Shown: positions 8,502 to 18,375, numbered from the stretch's first letter. The stretch is DNA of 64,000 nucleotides from Novosphingobium mangrovisedimenti (GCF_025153475.1 NZ_JANZXA010000001.1:310001-374000), one strand, 5' to 3'. A program made the numbers and translations. Notes: generated from the letters alone by a model not told the origin.

Positions 8502-9854
8502 TTATTCTGCCGGCTGCAGTTGCGGACTGCGCGGCTGGAAACGGCGCCCCAGGCGCGACAGCGTACGGGTAATCAGCGCGTTTTCGCCCATCCACTCGTA
8601 GTATTCACGGTATTTGGGGTCCTCCGCCAGGAGGTGCGCTTCCTCGGTACGGGCGCGCCAATAGTAGATCCCGCTGACGACGCCGAGCAGCACCGTGTTG
8701 CGAACCGCATCGATCAGCGAACCGTCGCGCACCAGAAACGGCAGCGTGGAGGCCCACCAGAACAGGTTCTTCGACAGATAGGCCGGGTGGCGCGTGAAGC
8801 GGTAGGGCCCGTTGGTCAGCACGCCGCGATACGTCAGATTGGAAAAGCGGACGCCGAACGCGAAGGTCGCCCAGGCATAGACCGCCGTCAGGAAAACCAT
8901 CATGGCAGCCCAGACCCAGAGCAGTGCGGGATGCGTCGAAAAGACGCTGGCCCAGCCGAACGTGTTGACTTCGTAGCCCAGCACGTCGGCCCGGCCCATC
9001 GTGCCCCAGACGAACGGCGGATAGCACATCAACGCGGCGACCCAGCCGGCCAGAAACGGATTGCCGCTGCGGATATGCGCATCGAGCGGGCGGAACGTCA
9101 GCAGGTAGCCCACCGTGCCGATCTGCACGTCGATGACGAACAGCCCGGCAATCAGGGTAGAGCCCAGCGCGACCGGATCGTATTCGATCAGGCCGAAATC
9201 GGCGTTCACCACTTGCGCGAAGCCGGGCGGCAGGATCGAGATCATGAAGGCGCCGAAGAAGCCCTTGATGGCCCAGGCGCGCCAGTGCTTCCTCACCTCC
9301 GCGCCATTCCAGGCCTCGCGGCCGATCAGCAGCGCGCCGAAATGCCAGGAATGGTCGCGCGGCTCGATCATGTAGCGGTCGAGCCAGAGCACGTAGGGGA
9401 TCGAGAGCACGAAGAGCGGCAACGCGGCGAAGCCGATCACCTCCATGGCGAAGAGGTACTGCCCTTCCCAATACCAGCGCGCGATGCAGTAGAAGAAACC
9501 GATCGCCGCCCAGGTCGCCCAGAGGCCCGCGATCTTGGTAATCGAGATGTCGAGCGTCTGCGACAGCGGACGCCGCGTTCTCCAGTCCATGCCTGTGGAA
9601 GGCCGCAGGTGAACCTTGTCGACCAGCACCGACCACAAGGCCATGGCGGTGCCGGTGAAGAACATGGTCGCGACGGAAGCATAGGGACCGCTCATCGGCG
9701 CATGCGGCCCCGGCAGGGACAGGGCATCGGCGATCGCCGCCCAGTTCCGGCAGACCATGATCCATGCAACGAGCGCGACGAGCCCCGACAGGCCGACGCC
9801 TGCCGAGACGTCACTGACCGGCATCCGGCGCGTAGCAGTCTGGGCATTACTCAT
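8502..9854 (-). CDS. Integral-membrane methyltransferase of the ICMT/PEMT-like family
   Basis: A 450-residue protein with about ten hydrophobic helices. The C-terminal quarter has the isoprenylcysteine methyltransferase / phospholipid methyltransferase signature: GPYRFTRHPAYLSKNLFWW followed by RTEEAHLLAEDPKYREYYEW. In this family the RHPxY and E-E elements bind S-adenosylmethionine. The N-terminal 280 residues are an extra multi-helix region not seen in the minimal 200-residue enzymes. I prefer the ATG at 9854; a GTG at 9872 is the alternative. Substrate unknown, probably a membrane lipid or quinone-like compound. Confidence 0.75.
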   Translation of the reverse strand: MSNAQTATRRMPVSDVSAGVGLSGLVALVAWIMVCRNWAAIADALSLPGPHAPMSGPYASVATMFFTGTAMALWSVLVDKVHLRPSTGMDWRTRRPLSQTLDISITKIAGLWATWAAIGFFYCIARWYWEGQYLFAMEVIGFAALPLFVLSIPYVLWLDRYMIEPRDHSWHFGALLIGREAWNGAEVRKHWRAWAIKGFFGAFMISILPPGFAQVVNADFGLIEYDPVALGSTLIAGLFVIDVQIGTVGYLLTFRPLDAHIRSGNPFLAGWVAALMCYPPFVWGTMGRADVLGYEVNTFGWASVFSTHPALLWVWAAMMVFLTAVYAWATFAFGVRFSNLTYRGVLTNGPYRFTRHPAYLSKNLFWWASTLPFLVRDGSLIDAVRNTVLLGVVSGIYYWRARTEEAHLLAEDPKYREYYEWMGENALITRTLSRLGRRFQPRSPQLQPAE

Positions 9855-9918
9855 GCCCGAGGCTCTAGCCACAAATGGTTAAGGGGTCCGAAACACCCCC
9901 GTCACCGCCGCAGGCGGA

Positions 9919-11301
9919 TCAGCGGAATGCCGTGATCCGTCCCGAACTGTCGAGGACATAGAGCGTCTGGTTGGCCACGACCGGCTCCAGCGTCACCTCG
10001 TGGTCGAGTTCGGTGAACGGTGAATAGGTCCCGGTCGAAGGATCGACCGTGCCCAGTTCACCGCGCGAATTGGCAACCCACAGCTTGTTCCCGGCCAGCA
10101 CGGGCCCGACCCAGAAGACCGGATTCTTGCGCTTCTTCTCGTTCTTGTAGCGCATGAGCTGGGTCAGCCAGCGCACCCGCCCGGTGGAACGCGCGATCGC
10201 CAGGATCTCGGCATGGTCATCGAGCGTGAAGACCCAGTCGCCCGCGACCGCGGGGGTGGAGATGCCAGCGAGATTGAGTTCCCAGATACGCTGCCCGGTC
10301 ACCAGTTCGTAGGCGGCCATGCGCCCGCCCTGCCCCAGCGCATAGACGCGGCCGTTGTCGATGATCGGATCGGCGTCGACATCGGTGAGGCTTCCGACCT
10401 CGGTCGAAATCGAGGTGCGCGCCAGTGCGTCCGACCACAGCTGCCGGCCGTTCTCGTAGCGGTAGGCGACGAGTTCGCCCGAGGAATATCCGGCGATCAC
10501 CGTACCCTGTCCGGCGGCGGGTGCCGCCACGCCGAACACGCCGGCCTGCGTCAGCGAGCCCGACTCGTTCCAGACAAGGCTCCCGTCCGTCGCGTTGAGC
10601 GCGAAGATCTGGTTGTCCTGCGTCATCACGTAGACGGCATTGAAGGCAACCGTCGGCGCACCGCGCAGCGGGCCTGCGGGTTTCTTGGTCCAGATCTGCG
10701 CGCCGGTCGATGCTTCCAGCGCCGCGACTTCGCCCACGCCCGTGGTCACGTAGACATGGCCGCTGTCATAGCTGACGCCGCCGCCGAAAACCGAGTTCGA
10801 ACCGTCGCCCTTCACGGCGAAGCTCTTGGTCCACAGCCGCGCGCCGCTCTGCGCGTCGAGGGCGTGCACGACGCCATCGGTGTCCATGACGTAAAGCCGC
10901 CCATCCCCGATCACCGGTGCAGCGGCGAGACGCTGGCGGTTGGACGATCCGGCGATCTGGGCGGTCCACACGCGCGACGGACTGGCCGCCAGAGCGAGGT
11001 GTCCATAGGCCTTGCTGGCGGTACCGCCACCCTGCGCCCATTCGGCGTTGACCTGTTCGGGCGGCAGCATCACCACGCTGGTAGCCAGCGTGGGATCGAC
11101 CTTGGCGCCGGTTTCGATGCGCGAGAGAATCGGAACGCGCTCGCCCACGGTCGGCGTCTTGGGGCCGCCCTTGTCGCCACTGCCGAACAACTTGCAGCCC
11201 GACAGGCCCATGACCAGCGCGAGCGCGACCAACGGCACGATCTTGCGCGCACCGGGCTTGCGGGCAGCGGGCTGCAACGTGTTCGAGACAGATGCCTTCA
11301 T
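9919..11301 (-). CDS. bamB: Outer-membrane assembly lipoprotein BamB
   Basis: A 460-residue beta-propeller lipoprotein of the BAM complex, which inserts beta-barrel proteins into the outer membrane. The lipobox is LSGC after a hydrophobic h-region. It is followed by about seven or eight PQQ/WD-like blades with repeated signatures such as GRLYVMDTDGVVHALDAQSG, VYVTTGVGEVAALEASTG and NQIFALNATDG. The ATG at 11301 has an AAGGAT Shine-Dalgarno at good distance. An ATG at 11328 overlaps the upstream stop by 4 nt (ATGA) and is the competing start. It lies downstream of a YfgM-like gene, the same pairing as in many proteobacteria. Confidence 0.9.
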   Translation of the reverse strand: MKASVSNTLQPAARKPGARKIVPLVALALVMGLSGCKLFGSGDKGGPKTPTVGERVPILSRIETGAKVDPTLATSVVMLPPEQVNAEWAQGGGTASKAYGHLALAASPSRVWTAQIAGSSNRQRLAAAPVIGDGRLYVMDTDGVVHALDAQSGARLWTKSFAVKGDGSNSVFGGGVSYDSGHVYVTTGVGEVAALEASTGAQIWTKKPAGPLRGAPTVAFNAVYVMTQDNQIFALNATDGSLVWNESGSLTQAGVFGVAAPAAGQGTVIAGYSSGELVAYRYENGRQLWSDALARTSISTEVGSLTDVDADPIIDNGRVYALGQGGRMAAYELVTGQRIWELNLAGISTPAVAGDWVFTLDDHAEILAIARSTGRVRWLTQLMRYKNEKKRKNPVFWVGPVLAGNKLWVANSRGELGTVDPSTGTYSPFTELDHEVTLEPVVANQTLYVLDSSGRITAFR

Positions 11302-11324
11302 GCGCAGATCCTTATCAGAATTTC

Positions 11325-12125
11325 TCATTCCCCACCCGCTTCGGCGGCCTTGATCAGTTTCCCGACCGGCTTGTCGAGCGGCTCCCCCTTGTCGTCGACC
11401 ACGGCATCGACGGCATCGACACCCAGCACCGCCGCCAGCTGGCGCGCCCGGCTGCGCAGGGCATCGTCGACGCTTTCATCCTTGGCGATCGCCGCGAACA
11501 GAGGCCCGGCCTGATCCTTCTTGTCCATCTTCAGGTAGGCCATGCCAACCATTTCGCCGGCGACGCCGAACCAGGGATTGCCCGGGGCGGCAAGCGGTTT
11601 CAGGCGGGAAACCACGTCCTGGGGCTTCATCGCATCGAAATCGGCCGCCACTTCGCGCACGGTCGCCAGATCGCGCAACGGCTGCGGCGCCTGGGTATCG
11701 GCGGCAACCTGCTTGTAGAGCTTGAGCGCATCGCCCTTCTTGTCCTGCTCGAGCGCGATGGCGGCAAGCAGGAGCCGGGCGGACGTGGCGTTGGCATCCG
11801 AACCGTCATCGGCAAGCGGCTTGAGCTTCGCCCGGGCATCGTCGAGGTTGTTCGCCTGCACGCTGTCGAGCGCCGTCACGAAAGTCTCGGTGCGTTCCTC
11901 AAGCTGCTTGGTCTGGTGATGGTTCCAGTAAAGCCAGCCGCCGAAGCCGGCGAGACCGATGACGATCACGATCCCCAGCATCACGCCATAGCGTTTCATG
12001 AAGCCTTCGACCTGATCCTGGCGCAGGGCATCGTCCACCTCGCGCAGGAACACGTCCTGCTGGGCGGCCTGCTGCGCGGCGGCCTTGTTGTTCGAAGGAG
12101 AGGTCTTGTCAGGAGGCAGGGCCAA
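11325..12125 (-). CDS. YfgM-like tetratricopeptide membrane protein
   Basis: A 266-residue protein with a polar, Gln/Ala-rich N-terminal tail, one transmembrane helix (MLGIVIVIGLAGFGGWLYW, residues about 49-67) and a periplasmic helical repeat region rich in Ala and Asp (UPF0070/TPR type). Homologues act as an ancillary chaperone at the Sec translocon for envelope proteins. Its stop overlaps the first possible bamB start by 4 nt, fitting a two-gene envelope-assembly operon. The upstream 120 bp show no further gene. Confidence 0.8.
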   Translation of the reverse strand: MALPPDKTSPSNNKAAAQQAAQQDVFLREVDDALRQDQVEGFMKRYGVMLGIVIVIGLAGFGGWLYWNHHQTKQLEERTETFVTALDSVQANNLDDARAKLKPLADDGSDANATSARLLLAAIALEQDKKGDALKLYKQVAADTQAPQPLRDLATVREVAADFDAMKPQDVVSRLKPLAAPGNPWFGVAGEMVGMAYLKMDKKDQAGPLFAAIAKDESVDDALRSRARQLAAVLGVDAVDAVVDDKGEPLDKPVGKLIKAAEAGGE

Positions 12126-12246
12126 TTTGGGCGCTTTCTGCGGTAATCGGAATGGTTGCGGGGCTGTTTAGCGAATGGACAGGGGTTTTCAACGGGGATG
12201 ATCGCTGCACGTCCCGGCGTGAAGCAAGGATGAATGGGGGTTCCGC

Positions 12247-13392
12247 TCAGGGAAAGCGGGCCAGCCCCATGGCGCGGCCATATGTCTCACGATAGGCGCG
12301 GATCATCGCGCTCTCGTCGTAATCCGCTGCCGCGCGGGCACGATTCGCATCGCCGACCGCCTTGCGCAGGGCCGAATCCGCCGCCAGAATCTCCAGCGAC
12401 GTGGCAAGGGCAGCCTCGTCTTCGGGGGGCGTGACGAAGCGGCGGTTATCCCCCGAAACCATGTCTGCCACGTCACCCACGGCAGGCGAGGCGACCGCGA
12501 GGCCGGCCGCCATCGCCTCGACCACGGAAATCGGGAATTGCTCGCTGTCCGAAGAGAGCGCGAAAATATCGAACAGTCCGACGACGCGGGAGGGATCGGA
12601 CACGAAGCCCGGCAGATGGAGCCGGTCGGCAATGCCGCAGGCCCGGGCCTGCGCCGCGATCGCCTCGCGCTCCGGCCCCTCGCCCACGATCACCAGCCGC
12701 CACTCCTGCGGAAGCCGCGCAAAGGCCCGCACCAGCCGCGGCAGGTTTTTCACCGCCCGCAGTCCCGCAAGCGTCCCCACCCATTTCTCCCCCGGCGCCT
12801 TGACGAGACCGGGCACGGCATCGGGCGACGGCATGGCGCGGTAGGCCACGGTATCGATACCGTTGATGATGAGCCGCACCCGCGTGCGGGGCTGCCGCCA
12901 CACGCCGAGCGCGATCGCCTCCAGCCGCCGCGAAGGCACCACCAGCGCCGAGGCGCGCGCCAGCGCCAGCCGGCGATACAGGTTGCGCGCGGGCTTCAGC
13001 CCACCAGCCTCGTCTTCGTTGAAGCCGTCTTCATGATGGACCAGCGGGCCAAGCCCCAGCCATGCGCCATAGAGACGGTGCGCCAGAACGGCATCCATCG
13101 CGCCCCAGTTGTACGTCAGGATCAGGTCGAACCCGCGCATGGCGCGTGCAAGGTGCAGCAACCGCAATGGCCCGGGACGGCCCTGCAGGCCGGGAAAGTC
13201 CGCAGGATAATCGACGTGCAGCACCGGATCGAGCGCCACCGAAGCCCCGTGCGCGCCGGGCTGGGCCGAAACGACCGCATGTTCCACCGAGGGCCCGAAG
13301 GCATTCATCAGCCGCGCCGCGCGCAATTCCTTGCCGCCCGCGGAAAAGCTCGAGTGGAGGTGGAGAATTCGCAAGGGCCGCCGCTCAGCCAA
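12247..13392 (-). CDS. GT4-family glycosyltransferase
   Basis: A 381-residue GT-B glycosyltransferase. The acceptor domain begins LRILHLHSSFSAGGKELR, a typical 'GG' loop. The donor domain contains LVIVGEGPEREAIAAQA and the nucleotide-sugar signature DIFALSSDSEQFPISVVEAM with the E-x7-E pattern. It likely transfers a sugar to a lipid or polysaccharide at the inner membrane face; neither sugar nor acceptor can be named. It overlaps the downstream end of the hydrolase gene by 8 nt, so the two are probably one transcript. Confidence 0.85.
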   Translation of the reverse strand: MAERRPLRILHLHSSFSAGGKELRAARLMNAFGPSVEHAVVSAQPGAHGASVALDPVLHVDYPADFPGLQGRPGPLRLLHLARAMRGFDLILTYNWGAMDAVLAHRLYGAWLGLGPLVHHEDGFNEDEAGGLKPARNLYRRLALARASALVVPSRRLEAIALGVWRQPRTRVRLIINGIDTVAYRAMPSPDAVPGLVKAPGEKWVGTLAGLRAVKNLPRLVRAFARLPQEWRLVIVGEGPEREAIAAQARACGIADRLHLPGFVSDPSRVVGLFDIFALSSDSEQFPISVVEAMAAGLAVASPAVGDVADMVSGDNRRFVTPPEDEAALATSLEILAADSALRKAVGDANRARAAADYDESAMIRAYRETYGRAMGLARFP

Positions 13393-14257
13393 CCCGGTCC
13401 AGCAGCCGCTCTATGGCCGCAACCGATTCGGGCTCGTCGAGCGTGGGGGCATGGCCGACGTGCTTCAGGGTGACCGCCTCCGCTTCGGGCACGCGGCGCA
13501 CCATTTCCTCCAGCGTCGCGTGCGACAGCACGTCGGAATGGGCCCCGCGCAGGACCAGTGCCGGCCTGCCCGCCAGCGCTTCCCAGGCGGGCCAGAGGTC
13601 CGGCTGGTTGTCGACGTCGAAGTCCATGAACGGCTCGGCGATCTTCATGTCGTAGTCGAACACGATGCGCCCGTTGCTCGTAAGCGTCATGAGCCGCTTG
13701 GCCATGCCGATCCAGAAGTCGAGCGAATGCCCGGGATGCGCGAGCGCCTGCGTGCTTTCGATCCCGCGCGCGGCATGGACCCAGGTGGGATAGCTGCGCC
13801 CCTGCCCCACATAGTCCTTGATCCGCTCGAGACCATCAGGTTCCAGACGCGGCCCGACATCGTTGATCACGACCCCCGCGATCCGTTCCGGAATGACGGT
13901 GGCGAGCCCCATGGCCATCAGTCCTCCCAGCGACGTACCGATCACGACGAAGCGGTCGATCGCTTCCTGTTCAAGCAGGGCAAGCACGTCCTCGCAATAC
14001 TGGGGCGGCGTGTAGCTGGCCGAGTCCCTGGCATATTCGCTGTCACCACGGCCACGCATGTCGGTGCAGATGACTCGCCACTTCGCCGCGAGACGCGGCG
14101 CGAGGACATCGAAGTCCCGCGCGTTGCGCGTCAGCCCGTGCAGGCACAGGATCACGGGACGCGTGCCTTCGCCCGTCTGTTCGGGGCCCGGGTAATCGCG
14201 AAAATGCAGCTTGAGTCCATCACGGCCCGACCAGAACCGATCCTCGAAATCCGTCAT
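13385..14257 (-). CDS. Alpha/beta-fold hydrolase
   Basis: A 290-residue alpha/beta hydrolase with a full catalytic set: oxyanion loop LCLHGLTRNARDF, nucleophile elbow GTSLGGLMAMG (Ser), acid in LRGAHSDVLS and His in KHVGHAPTLDE. There is no signal peptide, so it acts in the cytoplasm. It resembles esterase/lactonase-type members; the substrate is not evident. It is divergent from selO with about 64 bp between starts and precedes the glycosyltransferase by an 8-nt overlap. Confidence 0.85.
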   Translation of the reverse strand: MTDFEDRFWSGRDGLKLHFRDYPGPEQTGEGTRPVILCLHGLTRNARDFDVLAPRLAAKWRVICTDMRGRGDSEYARDSASYTPPQYCEDVLALLEQEAIDRFVVIGTSLGGLMAMGLATVIPERIAGVVINDVGPRLEPDGLERIKDYVGQGRSYPTWVHAARGIESTQALAHPGHSLDFWIGMAKRLMTLTSNGRIVFDYDMKIAEPFMDFDVDNQPDLWPAWEALAGRPALVLRGAHSDVLSHATLEEMVRRVPEAEAVTLKHVGHAPTLDEPESVAAIERLLDRVG

Positions 14258-14321
14258 GCCGAAGCGGAGACCTCCTGAATGCCCGCTTGAACGGCGAGCC
14301 CGCGCATCCCACTATCGCTTG

Positions 14322-15725
14322 ATGCGAAGCGAACCGCAAGCAAGCGCCTATAGCCCCGACCCCCGGATAGCCACCATTTCCGAATGGATCGGCGATGCGG
14401 TACCTGCCGCGACGTTCCCGAAGCACGAACTGCGCTTTCGCAACGACCGATGGGCACGCGCGGTGGGCCTGGACGACCTGAGCGACGCGCAATGGGTCGC
14501 TCACTTCGCCCGGTTCGAACCGCTGCCCGACAACCTGCCGCAACCGCTGGCGCTGCGCTATCACGGCCACCAGTTCCGCGCCTACAACCCGGATATCGGC
14601 GATGGCCGCGGCTTCCTGTTCGCACAGATGCGCGACGACCATGGCCGGTTGCTCGATCTCGGCACCAAGGGATCGGGGCGCACGCCCTACAGCCGCGACG
14701 GCGACGGGCGGCTGACGCTCAAGGGCGCGATGCGCGAGATCCTGGCGACCGAAATGCTCGAAGCACTGGGCGTGAACACCAGCAAGACCTTCTCGGTGAT
14801 CGAAACCGGCGAATCGCTGTGGCGCGGAGACGAACCATCGCCCACGCGCTCGGCCGTCCTCGTGCGCCTCAGCCACGGGCATATCCGCATCGGCAGCTTC
14901 CAGCGGCTCATGGCGCTCGACGAAAAGGACAACATGGCCGCGCTCGTCGCCTATTGCCTGGAGACCTACCCCGGCGGCGAACCGCCCGCCGATGCGCCGG
15001 GACGCGACGAGCCCGCCGTGATCCTGCTGCATCAGGTGGTCGAGCGCCTTGCCGATCTGGCCGCGAGCTGGATGATCGCCGGCTTCGTCCACGGCGTGCT
15101 CAATACCGACAACATGAACATTTCGGGCGAGAGCTTCGACTACGGTCCCTGGCGCTGGTTGCCGAAATGGGACCCGCGCTTCACCGCCGCCTATTTCGAC
15201 CACGGCGGCCTCTACGCCTTCGGCCGCCAGCCGGAAGCGGTGCTGTGGAACTGCGGGCAGCTGGCCATCGCGCTCCGTTCGCTGGCGGAAAGCGAACCGC
15301 TGGTGGCCGCGCTCGACCGGTTCGGTCCGCTCTACCAGCAGGCGATGGCGCGCCGCTTCGCCTGGCGCCTCGGCGTCGAGTCGCAAGGGCTGGAAGCGGA
15401 CACCGCGCTCATCCAGTCGGCCGAACGCCACATGGCGGAAAGCGGCGAGGCCCCCGAACACTTCTTCTTCGCCCATCGCGCCGGCCGCACGACGGGTGAC
15501 GACGCGTTCGCCCGGCTGCTGCGCGGCTACCGCCCGGCCGCCGACGCCGACGACGCTTTCTGGCGGCAAAGCGCGCCTCCCGGCGTACTGATCGAAGAAG
15601 TCGAGCGGATCTGGTCGGCTATCGACGAGCACGACGACTGGTCCGCGCTGGACGACAAGGTCGCGGAAATCCGGGCACTGGGCCGGCACCTGGGACAACC
15701 GCCAAAACCGGCCGGGCAGGAATAA
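14322..15725 (+). CDS. selO: Protein adenylyltransferase SelO (YdiU/UPF0061)
   Basis: A 467-residue pseudokinase-fold enzyme that transfers AMP from ATP to Ser, Thr or Tyr of target proteins and has been tied to redox homeostasis in other bacteria. Conserved blocks visible are ALRYHGHQFRAYNPDIGDGR, LDLGTKGSGRTPYSRDGDG with the nucleotide-contacting region, and GVLNTDNMNISGESFDYGPW, the inverted-kinase metal-binding motif. I start at the ATG at 14322 because the upstream extension to 14211 has no family character and would overlap the divergent hydrolase. Confidence 0.93.
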   Translation: MRSEPQASAYSPDPRIATISEWIGDAVPAATFPKHELRFRNDRWARAVGLDDLSDAQWVAHFARFEPLPDNLPQPLALRYHGHQFRAYNPDIGDGRGFLFAQMRDDHGRLLDLGTKGSGRTPYSRDGDGRLTLKGAMREILATEMLEALGVNTSKTFSVIETGESLWRGDEPSPTRSAVLVRLSHGHIRIGSFQRLMALDEKDNMAALVAYCLETYPGGEPPADAPGRDEPAVILLHQVVERLADLAASWMIAGFVHGVLNTDNMNISGESFDYGPWRWLPKWDPRFTAAYFDHGGLYAFGRQPEAVLWNCGQLAIALRSLAESEPLVAALDRFGPLYQQAMARRFAWRLGVESQGLEADTALIQSAERHMAESGEAPEHFFFAHRAGRTTGDDAFARLLRGYRPAADADDAFWRQSAPPGVLIEEVERIWSAIDEHDDWSALDDKVAEIRALGRHLGQPPKPAGQE

Positions 15726-15825
15726 ATCGAAGAATTCAAGGCGCGTCGTTAGCACCACGGTAGGGAAACCTGTGCCATGGTGTGGGAATTCGGAAATTCT
15801 CTCAGCTAACGGAATATTAGCCGTA

Positions 15826-17298
15826 ATGGACGGTTTTGCGACAACCAGTACTGCAGCAGCAGCCAGCGACCGGGGTCCTTTCAGCGAAGCGAGCGCCGCA
15901 GACATCATTTCCTGCGAACCCGCGACCGGGGCCGAGATCTGGCGCGGCAAGGCCTGCGACGTGGACGACGTCGTCACCCGCGCACGGCGGGCCTGGCCGG
16001 CCTGGGCGGCACAGCCGCTCTCCACGCGCATGGAACTCGTCCGCCGCTTCGCCAACGAAGTGCGCAAGGATGCCGAGAAACTGGCGACCTCCATCGCGCG
16101 CGAAACCGGCAAGCCCTTGTGGGAAGCCCACGCCGAGGTCGAACTGGTCATCAACAAGGTCGAGATCTCGATTCGCGCCTATGCCGAGCGCAGCAGCCAG
16201 CGCCGGCTCGATTCCGCGCTGCAGGGCACGATGGCCGTGCGTCACAAGCCGCATGGCGTGCTGGTCGTGCTGGGGCCCTACAACTTCCCCGCGCACCTGC
16301 CCAACGCCCACATCGTGCCCGCGCTGATCGCGGGCAACGTGGTGATCTTCAAGCCCAGCGAAAAGGCCCCTGCCTCGGGCGAGATGCTGGCGCGCTGCTT
16401 CCATCGCGCGGGCATCTCCACCGCCGTCATGCAGTTCGCCCCGGGCGGACCGGCGGAAGGCCAGGCCTTCGTTGCGCATGACGGTATCGACGGCGTGCTG
16501 TTCACCGGCTCCGCCAACACCGGCATCACCATCAACCGCCGTCTTGCGGCGCGTCCCGACAAGATGGTCGCGCTGGAAATGGGGGGCAACAACGCCATGG
16601 TCGTCTGGGACACCCCCAAGCTGACCGATGCCGCGACGCTGATAGTCCAGTCGGCCTTCGCCAGCACCGGCCAGCGCTGCACCGCGGCACGCCGCCTGAT
16701 CGTGAAGTCGTCGATGTACGATGCGATCATGGGCGAAGTGAAAGCGCTGGCAGACCGTCTGATCTTCGGCGCGCCGTTCGACGAGCCCGCCCCGTTCATG
16801 GGCCCGGTGATCGACAACGCCGCCGCCGACGGACTGACCGAAAGCTTCCTCTACCTGCTCAGCCATGGCGGCAAGGCGATCAAGCACCTTGTCCGCCCCG
16901 ACGAATCGCTTCCGTTCCTGAGCCCGGCGATCATCGACACGACGACGATGAAGGACCGCCCCGACGTGGAACTGTTCGGCCCGATCCTGCAGGTCATCCG
17001 CGTCGACGACTTCGACGAAGCGATCGCCGAGACCAACAATACCCGCTTCGGCCTCGCCGCATCGATGATCGGCGGCACGCCGCAGGAATACAACAAGTTC
17101 TGGGCCAACGCCCGCGCCGGCATCGTCAACTGGAACCGCGGCACGGTGAATCCCAGCCATTCGGCGCCGGTCGGCGGCATCGGCCTTTCCGGCAACCACC
17201 GCCCCACCGGCTACTACGCGGCGGATTACTGCGCCTATCCGGTCGCTTCAGGAGAAATGGAACAGCCGCGCGCGATGATCGGGATCGGCCTCAGGTAA
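15826..17298 (+). CDS. astD: N-succinylglutamate 5-semialdehyde dehydrogenase
   Basis: A 490-residue NAD-dependent aldehyde dehydrogenase of the AstD type, which oxidises succinylglutamate semialdehyde in arginine degradation. The NAD site reads GPYNFPAHLPNAHIVPAL, then FTGSANTG, EMGGNN with the general base Glu, and GQRCTAARR with the catalytic Cys. The asparagine-rich and GIVNWNRGTVNPS blocks favour AstD over other aldehyde dehydrogenases. No other ast genes lie in the window, so the pathway assignment rests on family resemblance only. ATG 15826 was chosen over 15772; neither has a strong ribosome-binding site. Confidence 0.85.
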   Translation: MDGFATTSTAAAASDRGPFSEASAADIISCEPATGAEIWRGKACDVDDVVTRARRAWPAWAAQPLSTRMELVRRFANEVRKDAEKLATSIARETGKPLWEAHAEVELVINKVEISIRAYAERSSQRRLDSALQGTMAVRHKPHGVLVVLGPYNFPAHLPNAHIVPALIAGNVVIFKPSEKAPASGEMLARCFHRAGISTAVMQFAPGGPAEGQAFVAHDGIDGVLFTGSANTGITINRRLAARPDKMVALEMGGNNAMVVWDTPKLTDAATLIVQSAFASTGQRCTAARRLIVKSSMYDAIMGEVKALADRLIFGAPFDEPAPFMGPVIDNAAADGLTESFLYLLSHGGKAIKHLVRPDESLPFLSPAIIDTTTMKDRPDVELFGPILQVIRVDDFDEAIAETNNTRFGLAASMIGGTPQEYNKFWANARAGIVNWNRGTVNPSHSAPVGGIGLSGNHRPTGYYAADYCAYPVASGEMEQPRAMIGIGLR

Positions 17299-17305
17299 GC
17301 GAGCG

Positions 17306-17328
17306 GCGGGAGGAATATTTCCGCCCGC
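17306..17328. terminator. Hairpin between convergent astD and lipoprotein genes
   Basis: GCGGG-A-GGAA pairs with TTCC-G-CCCGC around a TAT loop, with one mismatch. It lies just after the astD stop and before the stop of the convergent gene at 17352. There is no T-tract on either side, so termination is an inference from position. Confidence 0.35.
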
Positions 17329-17351
17329 GCGACGCTCACACGTAAGCCGGG

Positions 17352-18089
17352 TTACTTCCCGCTGGTTACAAGGTCCACTTCGGTAATGCCGCCCTGCGCC
17401 TTGCGGGCATAGACGACATAGGCCTTGCCGTCCTTGCGGCCGCCCAGCACGTGGTCGTTGCCGTCCAGCTTGTATTCGGCGCCATATCCGGTCTTTTCGG
17501 CATTGGTGTAGTAGAAGCCGATCACGTCCTCGGGCTTGACCGCCGTCGCGAAGCTGACGACCCGCAGCGCGCAGTCGCTGCTGTCCACGCCGGCGGCTTC
17601 CTGCACCGCGCCGCGCGGATAGACGGGGATGTCGGCAGGCAACTTGGCTGCCCAGGTATTCGAATACTCGGCCTTGGCGGCGCAGTCGGTATGCGCGATC
17701 TTCGACGCCTTCGCGATCTGCGCGGCCGTGGCGGCGCTTTCGGAAAGCGCGGCAGCCCCGCCCTTGGCCGGTTGCGGCAGGGAGAGCAGCTTGCCGCCCA
17801 TCAGTTCGGCCGCCTTCGCCTTCGCGGCCTTGATCGCGTCGGGCGAACGGTCCTCGGGCGGAAGCGTAATCTGGCTGCCATTGGCGGCCAGCGCGGCGCC
17901 GTCCTCCCCGGCCATTTCCGGATCGACCATGATCTGATCGCCGAGAGCCCCGCTCATCGCGGGATCGGTCTCGCCCCCCGTGGGGGCCTTGTCGCTGGAG
18001 CCGCAACCCGCGAGCATCAGGGTCCCGGCCAGACCGAGAACCACGAACCGGGCGCCAAAACCGGCGCCAAAACCGGCGGGAGTCTTCAT
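17352..18089 (-). CDS. Putative lipoprotein of unknown function
   Basis: A 245-residue predicted lipoprotein: lipobox LMLAGC after a hydrophobic h-region, then a Gly/Asp/Ala-rich linker. The C-terminal half has the pattern CAAKAEYSNTWAAKLP...YPRGAVQEAAGVD, and three Cys residues that could form disulfides. The start ATG at 18089 has an AAAGGA ribosome-binding site; the frame runs on to 18155 without support. The N-terminal GAGFGAGFGA stretch is written by a short tandem DNA repeat (GGCGCCAAAACC unit at about 18053-18076). No recognisable enzymatic domain. Confidence 0.72.
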   Translation of the reverse strand: MKTPAGFGAGFGARFVVLGLAGTLMLAGCGSSDKAPTGGETDPAMSGALGDQIMVDPEMAGEDGAALAANGSQITLPPEDRSPDAIKAAKAKAAELMGGKLLSLPQPAKGGAAALSESAATAAQIAKASKIAHTDCAAKAEYSNTWAAKLPADIPVYPRGAVQEAAGVDSSDCALRVVSFATAVKPEDVIGFYYTNAEKTGYGAEYKLDGNDHVLGGRKDGKAYVVYARKAQGGITEVDLVTSGK

Positions 18090-18247
18090 CTTCGCGTTCC
18101 TTTCTCGCCAAGCCACGCCCGCGCGGCCCGGACCCTCCATGGGAACGGAGGGCAATCAACGGCATGCAGTAAAACGCGAAAACGGAAGAAAGGGCCAGAC
18201 GTAACCGGGCAGCGTCCCATTTCGGGAAGAGCACGGCGCCAAAGATT

Positions 18248-18278
18248 GAGGGCGCCCGCGAGAATCGCGGACGCCCTC
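18248..18278 (-). terminator. Likely rho-independent terminator of the glycine-zipper gene
   Basis: GAGGGCG-C-CCGCGA pairs with TCGCGG-A-CGCCCTC around a GAA loop, a 13-bp stem with one mismatch. Read on the minus strand the stem is followed by CAATCTTT, weakly T-rich. It sits about 100 nt past the stop of the gene at 18376. The 286-bp gap 18090-18375 otherwise shows no gene. Confidence 0.55.
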
Positions 18279-18375
18279 CCGCCCGAACGCGAAGGCCGCT
18301 TATGCGACCCCCGCGACCGGACAGTCCCCCCCGCACGTCGCCGTCCGCACGGAGAAAGGATTCAGAAGAAGGAAT